Assembly (NCBI GenBank): GCA_015068135.1
Contig: SVLB01000001.1
Coordinates: 1 to 64,000 of the forward strand
Length of the DNA stretch: 64,000 bases
Direction: 5' to 3'
Origin: Oscillospiraceae bacterium
Lineage (GTDB): Bacteria > Bacillota > Clostridia > Oscillospirales > Oscillospiraceae
Shown here: positions 58,032-64,000 of the stretch, piece by piece
Numbering within the stretch: position 1 is the stretch's first letter
How the letters are laid out: every line of letters begins with the position of its first letter
Made by a program: the position numbers and the translations under genes
The notes under the pieces: generated by a model
What the model was told of the DNA's origin: nothing
The model's input: only the letters and a program-made list of their open reading frames with translations
Database searches by the model: none

Positions 58032-58922
58032 ATGGAAAAGAAAAAGATTGCAGAATTTTTTGACCAATGCGCCCCCTGGTGGGATGCGGATATGGTCCGT
58101 AACGAGGTGACCATCACCACCATTTTGGACAATTGCGGCATTACCGGCGGCATGGATGTGCTGGATGTGGCCTGCGGAACGGGTGTACTGTTCCCGGACT
58201 ATCTGAAACGGTGTGTAAATTCCGTCACCGGCATCGACATCTCCCCGGAGATGGTCAGGATCGCCCAAAGCAAATTCCCGGAGATCCAGGTCCTTTGCGG
58301 TGATGTGGAACAGACTTCCTTTGAGAAACAATTTGATGCGGTAATGGTTTACAATGCCTTTCCCCACTTCCCGGAGCCTGCCCGACTGATCGAAGCCCTG
58401 GCCCGGCTGGTCAAGCCCGGCGGCAGACTCAGTATTGCCCACGGCATGAGCCGGGCGGCATTGCAAAAGCACCATGCGGGCAGAGCCAGCGAGGTCTCCA
58501 TCGATCTGATCCACGAAAAGGAGCTGGCCGCGCTGTTTGCCCCCTTCTTCGATGTGGATGTGATCGTTTCCAACGACCAGATGTATCAGGTGGCCGGTAC
58601 CCGTCGGGAGGGGCAGATCCATTCCCACGGCGGTCACCGCCATGCCCATGCCCACAGCAGTATCCACGACCACAGCCACACCGGCGGACATGAGCATTGC
58701 AGTAACGATACGCCTATGGAGGAATTGCTGGCCCTTATGAAATACATGGTCAGCCACAACGATGCCCACGCCCAGGAAATGGCAGAGCTGGCAGCCAAGA
58801 TCCGAGCCGCAGGCAAGGAGCATGCCTACAAGCGGATCATGGATGCAGTGGCAGATTTTGATATCCTCAACGCCAAATTCGATGCGGTGCTGAAGGAACT
58901 GACAGAAGAAAACACCCAGTAA
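58032..58922 (+). CDS. SAM-dependent methyltransferase with histidine-rich insert
   Basis: 296 residues, SD AGGAG. Class I methyltransferase core: VLDVACGTGVLFPDY (about 43-57), GIDISPEMV and a FEKQFDAVMVYNAF acidic loop, ending near residue 190. Then a histidine-rich stretch (IHSHGGHRHAHAHSSIHDHS, continuing to about 222) and a C-terminal helical domain (about 230-290; ALMKYMVSHNDAHAQEMAEL). The His-rich part should bind Zn, Ni or similar metals. Linked to nicotinamidase and NAD synthase. The substrate may be a metal or metalloid, or nicotinate-related; unknown. Confidence 0.8.
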   Translation: MEKKKIAEFFDQCAPWWDADMVRNEVTITTILDNCGITGGMDVLDVACGTGVLFPDYLKRCVNSVTGIDISPEMVRIAQSKFPEIQVLCGDVEQTSFEKQFDAVMVYNAFPHFPEPARLIEALARLVKPGGRLSIAHGMSRAALQKHHAGRASEVSIDLIHEKELAALFAPFFDVDVIVSNDQMYQVAGTRREGQIHSHGGHRHAHAHSSIHDHSHTGGHEHCSNDTPMEELLALMKYMVSHNDAHAQEMAELAAKIRAAGKEHAYKRIMDAVADFDILNAKFDAVLKELTEENTQ

Positions 58923-58937
58923 AAAAGGATAGGTAAC

Positions 58938-59471
58938 ATGAAAGAGTTATTGATCGTTGTGGATATGCAGAAGGATTTTGTGGACGGGGCTTTGGGCACT
59001 GCCGAAGCCGTCGCCATTGTAAACAATGTGGCAGAAAAGATCCGGGGGTTTTCCGGTGACATCATCGTCACCTACGACACCCATGGGGAAAACTATCTGC
59101 AGACCCGGGAAGGAAGGTATCTGCCCGTCCCTCACTGCATCAAGGGCACTGCCGGCTGGGAACTGGACCGGACGGTCCGGGCCGCCCTGGAAGGCCGGGA
59201 CTATGCCGCCTTGGAAAAGCCCACCTTCGGCTCTACAGAATTGGTGGGATATATTGCGGATCACTACGATCCCGAAAGCCTTTCCATTACTCTCGTTGGT
59301 CTTTGCACGGATATTTGCGTGGTGTCCAATGCCCTTTTGCTGAAGGCAAGCTATCCGCAGATAGAGATCTCCGTGGATGCCTCCTGCTGTGCCGGTGTTA
59401 CAGTGGACAGCCACAATGCGGCCCTTTTGACCATGAAAATGTGTCAGATCCAGATAACAGGAGGAGAATAA
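58938..59471 (+). CDS. Nicotinamidase-type cysteine hydrolase
   Basis: 177 residues of the isochorismatase-like family. Catalytic triad: Asp9 (VVDMQKDF), Lys near 94 (ALEKPTFGS) and Cys127 (GLCTDICVVS); FVDGALGT and YDTHGENY are also typical. Nicotinamidases turn nicotinamide into nicotinate for NAD resynthesis. The NAD synthase gene starts one base after its stop, which supports this role. Confidence 0.85.
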   Translation: MKELLIVVDMQKDFVDGALGTAEAVAIVNNVAEKIRGFSGDIIVTYDTHGENYLQTREGRYLPVPHCIKGTAGWELDRTVRAALEGRDYAALEKPTFGSTELVGYIADHYDPESLSITLVGLCTDICVVSNALLLKASYPQIEISVDASCCAGVTVDSHNAALLTMKMCQIQITGGE

Positions 59472-59472
59472 C

Positions 59473-60216
59473 ATGTTTCAAGCAGAGCAGATGAAAACCC
59501 TCTGTGTCCAGTGGATCCGGGATTTTTTTGAAGAAAACGGCAAAGGCTGTAATGCTATTGTGGGCATCTCCGGCGGAAAAGACAGCTCCATTGCCGCAGC
59601 ACTGTGCGTGGAGGCCCTGGGAAAGGACCGGGTCATCGGTGTACTCATGCCCAAGGGCGAACAGCACGATATCGATAAGGCGTTCATGCTGGTCAACCAC
59701 CTGGGGATCCGGCATTATGTGGTGAACATCCAGGATGCCTACGACAGCATGGTCAAAAATCTCCCCCGGGAGCTGCCCCTTTCCGACCAAAGCCGGCAGA
59801 ATCTGCCGCCCCGGCTGAGAATGACCACCCTGTACGCCATTGGGCAAAGCTGTAACGGGCGGGTATGTAATACCTGCAATCTTTCCGAGGATTGGGTGGG
59901 CTACTCCACCCGGTACGGTGACTCCGTAGGCGACTTCTCCCCCCTGAGTACCCTGACGGTCACAGAGGTCAAGGCCATCGGTCACCTTCTGGGACTGCCT
60001 GCAGAGCTTGTGGAAAAGGTGCCCATTGACGGACTTTGCGGAAAGACCGACGAAGAAAACCTGGGCTTTACCTATGCGGAGCTGGATGTCTATATCCGCA
60101 CCGGCAAAATCGATGATCCGGTTAAAAAGGCGAATATTGACAGACGGCACAAAAACAATCTGTTCAAGCTCCAACCCATGCCCTGCTTCCAGTCCAACCT
60201 GAAGACCTACCCCTGA
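59473..60216 (+). CDS. nadE: NAD synthase (NH3-dependent type)
   Basis: 247 residues, SD AGGAGG. PP-loop ATP pyrophosphatase motif GISGGKDSSI (31-40), then LRMTTLYAIGQ and the CNLSEDWVGYSTRYGDSVGD segment where deamido-NAD binds. No glutaminase domain, so it uses ammonia. It completes NAD salvage with the nicotinamidase upstream. A Cys pair (RVCNTCN) precedes the active-site segment. Confidence 0.92.
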   Translation: MFQAEQMKTLCVQWIRDFFEENGKGCNAIVGISGGKDSSIAAALCVEALGKDRVIGVLMPKGEQHDIDKAFMLVNHLGIRHYVVNIQDAYDSMVKNLPRELPLSDQSRQNLPPRLRMTTLYAIGQSCNGRVCNTCNLSEDWVGYSTRYGDSVGDFSPLSTLTVTEVKAIGHLLGLPAELVEKVPIDGLCGKTDEENLGFTYAELDVYIRTGKIDDPVKKANIDRRHKNNLFKLQPMPCFQSNLKTYP

Positions 60217-60227
60217 ACATCTAAAAG

Positions 60228-60260
60228 ATCCCCCCTGGCTCGTTTCGAGCCAGGGGGGAT
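60228..60260. terminator. Bidirectional terminator between nadE and the SPFH gene
   Basis: ATCCCCCCTGGCTCG and CGAGCCAGGGGGGAT form a perfect 15-bp stem around TTT; on the minus strand CTTTTAG follows. Confidence 0.88.
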
Positions 60261-60273
60261 TCTCTATGGATCT

Positions 60274-61680
60274 TTATACGATATCGCCGTTATCGAAGGG
60301 ATCGCCGCACTCGGGGCAGAACTTGGGTGCCTTGGTGGGGTCGGCAGGCTGCCAGCCGCACTTATCGCACTTGTACTGGGGAACACCGGCAGGCTTCTTA
60401 GCGCCGCAGTTCTGGCAGAACTTGCCGGTATTGGTGGTGCCGCAGGAGCAGGTCCAGCCGCCGTCATCGGCAGGCTTGGGGCTGCCGCATTCCGTGCAGA
60501 ATTTCCCGGTAACCGTGGCGCCGCACTTGCACTTCCAGCTGCCGGCTGCCTGAGGCTCCGGCTTCTTGGCACCGCACTCGGGGCAGAACTTACCGGTGGC
60601 AGTGGCACCGCAGGCGCACTTCCAGCCGTCCGCTGCAGGGGCAGCCGGCTGCTGGGCCTGCTGTTGCTGCTGGAAGGAGGCGATCTGCTGGGCAACATTG
60701 AAGCCGCCGCCCATGGCGTTGCCGGCCATGCCCATGCCCATAAAGCCGGTCATGGCACCGGCAGTATTGCCCGCAGCAGTTTCCATGGCATTGGCAGAAG
60801 CCGACGCCATACGGCCCATAGCCATTGCCGCATTGGAGCCATAGGACATGGAGTCCTCCATCTCCTGGATCTTCTTCATATCCTCGGGAGCCAAAGTAAT
60901 GGGATTCAGAGCGATCTTTTCCACGGAAAGGCCACGGTCCTGCCAGTCAGCGCGGAGAGCATCGTTCATAGCGACCTTCAGCTCGTTGGCCTTGGCAGGC
61001 AGCTGGGCAGGACGCAGCTCCATTTCAGCCAGTGCGCCAAAGGCGGGCTGCAGTGCAGACACGAACTCGGTCTTCAGCTGATCGTCGATCTGCTCTCTGG
61101 TGAAGGCATACTCCACATTGCCGCAGACCTTGGTGTAGAACAGCAGAGGATCGCTGATGATATAGGAATAAACACCGTTGCAGCGGACATTGACAGTACG
61201 GCTGAAGCCCAGGCGCTTATTCATGACCTCAAAGATAATGGGGCTGGGAGTGCCGAACTTGTTGCCCATGATCTCCTTGGTGTTGAAGTAATAAACTCTC
61301 TGATCCTTGCCGGTGTCGCCGCCGTAGGTAAAACGCTTGCCGATGGACTTGAAGGTGTCCTTCAGGCTCTGACCGAACTTTCCTGCAAAGATAGAAGGCT
61401 CGGTGGAGGTATCGTAGGTATACTCACCGGGCTCGGCACAGACCTCTACGACCTTGCCCTGCTCCACGATGATCATGCACTGACCGTCGGCAACGGCAAT
61501 ACCGGAGCCGTTGCTGATGATGTTGTCGCTGCCCTTGGTGTTAGAGCTGCGGCCGGAAACCCGCTTCTGACCCTTGATCATAAGGGTATCCATATCCAAT
61601 GCCTCGCAGTAGAAAAACTCCTTCCACTGATCGGCCAGTACGCCGCCCAGAGCGCCGATGCCTGCTTTAATAAGTCCCAT
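60274..61680 (-). CDS. SPFH-domain protein with zinc-ribbon tail
   Basis: 468 residues, SD AAAGGAG. N-terminal SPFH (band-7-like) domain of the virion-core/YdjI type (about 30-290; MIIVEQGKVVEVCAEPGEYT, LSVEKIALNPITLAPEDM). A Met/Ala/Gly and Gln-rich linker (about 290-350) leads to four zinc ribbons with CxCG and CxxCG knuckles (about 355-468). Such proteins assemble at membranes and may sense stress. No signal peptide. Single gene. Confidence 0.85.
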   Translation of the reverse strand: MGLIKAGIGALGGVLADQWKEFFYCEALDMDTLMIKGQKRVSGRSSNTKGSDNIISNGSGIAVADGQCMIIVEQGKVVEVCAEPGEYTYDTSTEPSIFAGKFGQSLKDTFKSIGKRFTYGGDTGKDQRVYYFNTKEIMGNKFGTPSPIIFEVMNKRLGFSRTVNVRCNGVYSYIISDPLLFYTKVCGNVEYAFTREQIDDQLKTEFVSALQPAFGALAEMELRPAQLPAKANELKVAMNDALRADWQDRGLSVEKIALNPITLAPEDMKKIQEMEDSMSYGSNAAMAMGRMASASANAMETAAGNTAGAMTGFMGMGMAGNAMGGGFNVAQQIASFQQQQQAQQPAAPAADGWKCACGATATGKFCPECGAKKPEPQAAGSWKCKCGATVTGKFCTECGSPKPADDGGWTCSCGTTNTGKFCQNCGAKKPAGVPQYKCDKCGWQPADPTKAPKFCPECGDPFDNGDIV

Positions 61681-61776
61681 AATGCATTGCTCCTTTTTTT
61701 GTATCGTTTGATGCAGACGTTTGCATTCCTATGCACAGTATATCACACAGGAATGCGGATTTCCACTGTTTTTCTC

Positions 61777-62673
61777 TTAATATGCACCGGAAAGCAAATA
61801 TTTTTGCTGTTCCAGCAGGTACTTTGCGCGGACAGCCTCCACTTCCACCGCCTCATAGGTGAACGTTTCGCCGGGGATGGTCTCTCCGTCCATCACAACG
61901 GTGGTCTTGATGAGATTGTTGTTTTCATCGTATTCGTACAAGCATCTGTAGCTATAGTCCGTATCATAATGGACCTTCTCAACGATCTGCCCGTCCTCGA
62001 CCCGGCAGTCAAAGATCCGGTTGCACTGCGGATCCTCGCAATAAACATTGCTCAGCACCTGCCCCTGGTATTCGTAGTACACGGCAGATTGCAAAAGTCC
62101 GTCGTAGTACTCCCGTTTCTCAGTCACATTGCCGTTGGTGTCGTATGCATACTGCAGACCGCTGAAATTGCCGCCATCATATAACACTTCCTGGAGCTTT
62201 CCGTCTTCTGAAACGCTCAGGGTCTGAATCTGGCTGTCGGTCTCCCCCTCCCATAGGGTCCGCTGCTGACCGGCCATGCCGTTACCGTCCTTTTCCTCAA
62301 AATAAGCGGTGTACATCAACTGGTTTTCCAGGCTATAGACCTGATAGCTGTCGATATTATGGTTTTCGTCGTAGGAATACGCCGTATAGCCGCTGTCAAA
62401 AAGATCGGTACGGGTCAGAAGATACACGGTAACCTTCTCTGCCTGGACAGGCTCGGTTACAGGCTCGGTGACCGGCTCAGTGGTAGCCTGGGTGGCAGGT
62501 TCTGTAGTTGCCTCAGAGGCTTGGATGGTGGCTGCTGTCGATTCTTCTGTGGCAGCCGTGGTGGGGACTGCCTGGGTGGCTTGGGTGGGCTTGGTGTCGG
62601 GCTTGGCTTCCGCGCAGGCCGCCAGAGTCAGCAGCATTGCCAATACCAACAAATAGGCGAATAGCTTTTTCAT
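61777..62673 (-). CDS. Lipoprotein with Thr-rich linker and YD-like repeats
   Basis: 298 residues. Type II signal peptide with lipobox LTLAAC (Cys20), then a Thr/Ala/Glu/Pro linker (about 25-78; repeated TEPVTEPV and TQATTEP). The C-terminal domain has recurring YDENHNID, YDTNGNVTEK and YDENNNLIK units like RHS/YD-type repeats. Extracellular, function unknown. It follows the alpha-galactosidase gene by 15 bases on the same strand and may bind or sense its sugar. Confidence 0.75.
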   Translation of the reverse strand: MKKLFAYLLVLAMLLTLAACAEAKPDTKPTQATQAVPTTAATEESTAATIQASEATTEPATQATTEPVTEPVTEPVQAEKVTVYLLTRTDLFDSGYTAYSYDENHNIDSYQVYSLENQLMYTAYFEEKDGNGMAGQQRTLWEGETDSQIQTLSVSEDGKLQEVLYDGGNFSGLQYAYDTNGNVTEKREYYDGLLQSAVYYEYQGQVLSNVYCEDPQCNRIFDCRVEDGQIVEKVHYDTDYSYRCLYEYDENNNLIKTTVVMDGETIPGETFTYEAVEVEAVRAKYLLEQQKYLLSGAY

Positions 62674-62688
62674 ACGATCTCCTCCTGT

Positions 62689-64000
62689 TTATGTGTTTTC
62701 CTTACGGAAGTGGTAGACTTGGGTTTCGTAATCCCCGTCGGGGAATTTGGGGCAAATGCCGAAATGCATCCAGCTGTTGCCGGCCATGGTTCTGTCCAGC
62801 TCCGGCACATAATAGCGCACTTGCGGATCCAGTCCTCTGGGAAACAGCTTGCGCTCCGGCTCGTTGAAATTCTCCTGAAGCCGCATTACCGTGAGTTTTC
62901 CTTTCGTTTTATCCTTGGACACCAGGCACACAGCAAAATAGTTACTGCCGCCCACCGGGGCTTCCAGCCGGTACAGATCACCCTCCAATACCAGATCTTC
63001 GTCTGCACGGTAGGCCGCTACCTGTCCCGGGATCCGGGACAGCTCCTCGTCGGTGAGTTTGGTGGCATCCAGCTCATAGCCGGTGGCACCCAAATGGGCC
63101 ATATCCGCCCGGGCGCCAAAGGGTGTCAGATGCTTGGCACGGCGGTTGGGCGATTCCGTCACATGGCAGGACTGGGAAGAAAGGGGGTAGCACAAAGATG
63201 CGCCGTACTGGATCTTGGCTCTGGCAGGGGCATCCGTCTGATCACTGATCCACACCTGGGGGAAGTAATACAAAATCGCCGGATCATACCGGGAGCCGCC
63301 GCTGGCACAGCCTTCAAACAGAACATTGGGATTTGCCTCCACGATCCGCTGGAACAGATCGTATACGCCCAAAACCTGCCGGTGCATCAGCTCCTTCTGC
63401 CGGTGGGGAGGCAGTGCCAGGGAGTAGCCCTCGGTCATATCCCGGTTGCAGTCCCATTTTACATAGTCAATCTCGTGGGAGCGGATCACAGCATTGACCG
63501 TATCGGCAATAAAGCTGCGGACCTCCTCCCGTGTCAGATCCAAAAACAGCTGTTCCCGGGCCTCCACCGGTTCTTCCTCGGGGGTACGGATCACCCAGTC
63601 CGGGTGCGCCCGGTACAGATCGCTGTCTTTGTTTACCATCTCCGGCTCAAACCATAAGCCGAAGCGCATTCCCTTGCCATGGGTAAAGTCAATGAGATCC
63701 TTCAAAGGACCTCCCAGCTTCTTTTCATTGACGAACCAGTCGCCCAGGCCGGAGGAAGCATCGTCCCGCTTTCCAAACCAGCCGTCGTCCAGCACAAAGG
63801 TATCGATGCCCGTACCGGCAACCCGGGAGATCATGCCCTTCAGCTTTTCTAAAGTAAACAGAAACCGGGTACCCTCCCAATTATTGATGATTACGGGACG
63901 GGGCTTTTTCACAAACTGCCGGGGGATCAGAGACTCCCGGTAAAGATCGTGGAACTGGCGGCTCAAACCGGAAAAGCCCTCGTTGGAGTAGGCCAGCACC
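62689..64000 (-). CDS. Alpha-galactosidase, GH36 family, N-terminus outside window
   Basis: The frame is open to the window edge; 436 residues are visible, covering the catalytic barrel and C-terminal domain. Signature strings: PVIINNWEGTRF, FVLDDGWFG, GLWFEPEMV, nucleophile Asp in YVKWDCNR and acid/base Asp in SDQTDA. It releases alpha-galactose from raffinose-type oligosaccharides or galactomannan, usually in the cytoplasm. The missing part should be the roughly 300-residue beta-sandwich N-domain. Confidence 0.92.
   Translation of the reverse strand, partial: VLAYSNEGFSGLSRQFHDLYRESLIPRQFVKKPRPVIINNWEGTRFLFTLEKLKGMISRVAGTGIDTFVLDDGWFGKRDDASSGLGDWFVNEKKLGGPLKDLIDFTHGKGMRFGLWFEPEMVNKDSDLYRAHPDWVIRTPEEEPVEAREQLFLDLTREEVRSFIADTVNAVIRSHEIDYVKWDCNRDMTEGYSLALPPHRQKELMHRQVLGVYDLFQRIVEANPNVLFEGCASGGSRYDPAILYYFPQVWISDQTDAPARAKIQYGASLCYPLSSQSCHVTESPNRRAKHLTPFGARADMAHLGATGYELDATKLTDEELSRIPGQVAAYRADEDLVLEGDLYRLEAPVGGSNYFAVCLVSKDKTKGKLTVMRLQENFNEPERKLFPRGLDPQVRYYVPELDRTMAGNSWMHFGICPKFPDGDYETQVYHFRKENT

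Noticed and set aside
60664..62184. 506-codon plus-strand frame over the SPFH and lipoprotein genes
   Set aside because: Antisense to two genes with clear motifs; composition (Leu/His/Gly) typical of a shadow frame.

Overview
The window joins two kinds of DNA. Bases 1 to about 42,845 are the right-hand part of a large integrative conjugative element (ICE) of the gut-Firmicutes type. Bases from about 43,020 to the end are host chromosome. The host looks like an endospore-forming Clostridia, plausibly Oscillospirales. The support is an intact spoIVB, strong Shine-Dalgarno (SD) sites before nearly every gene, consensus TTGACA/TATAAT promoters, GAAC-N4-GTTC LexA boxes, and a GC-richer chromosome than the element. 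The genus cannot be fixed from this sequence.

Element, left to right. (1) 1-5.3 kb: end of the conjugation machine on the + strand (PrgI-like membrane protein, VirB4 ATPase, CHAP-domain wall hydrolase, small ICE protein), closed by a terminator. (2) 5.3-7.7 kb: a small minus-strand gene, a 32-bp repeat, a cysteine-cluster protein and a DUF234-type ATPase. (3) 7.7-14.9 kb: one minus-strand operon of small ICE proteins, a serine-recombinase-like protein without its catalytic serine, a long serine recombinase, two proteins sharing a domain with that recombinase's C-terminus, two ParB-like proteins and an excisionase fused to an unknown domain. (4) 15.1-16.5 kb: divergent XRE regulators and a small unknown gene. 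(5) 16.6-21.5 kb: a compact seven-gene + strand operon with a macro-like protein, a bacterial PARG-like glycohydrolase, three metallophosphoesterases and two unknowns. It is the best candidate for an undescribed system. (6) 21.5-25.5 kb, minus strand: zinc-ribbon protein, NYN nuclease, unknowns, a sigma-region-4/alpha-CTD fusion and two XRE regulators. (7) 25.6-30.5 kb: zinc-ribbon membrane protein, second membrane protein and a 1177-aa surface protein, ending at a second exact copy of the 32-bp repeat. (8) 30.6-42.8 kb: MmeI-like restriction-modification enzyme, GNAT, small genes, lipoprotein, SOS cassette (Y-family polymerase, ImmA/IrrE protease, small partners), structured intergenic DNA, XRE regulator and the large serine integrase that ends the element.

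Just beyond the integrase lies a short, interrupted spoIVB-like remnant that may mark the attachment site. The chromosome then holds a phosphodiesterase/PHP pair with a divergent AraC regulator, spoIVB, an iron-sulfur operon (cysteine desulfurase, scaffold, Rrf2 regulator), a small gene with a strong promoter, an array of short palindromes, tRNA-Gly(CCC), a DUF554 protein, an AraC-regulated six-gene catabolic operon, a methyltransferase plus NAD-salvage operon, an SPFH/zinc-ribbon protein, a lipoprotein and part of a GH36 alpha-galactosidase.

All assignments come from reading the sequence and translations. No database search was possible, so family names rest on recognised motifs and gene order.
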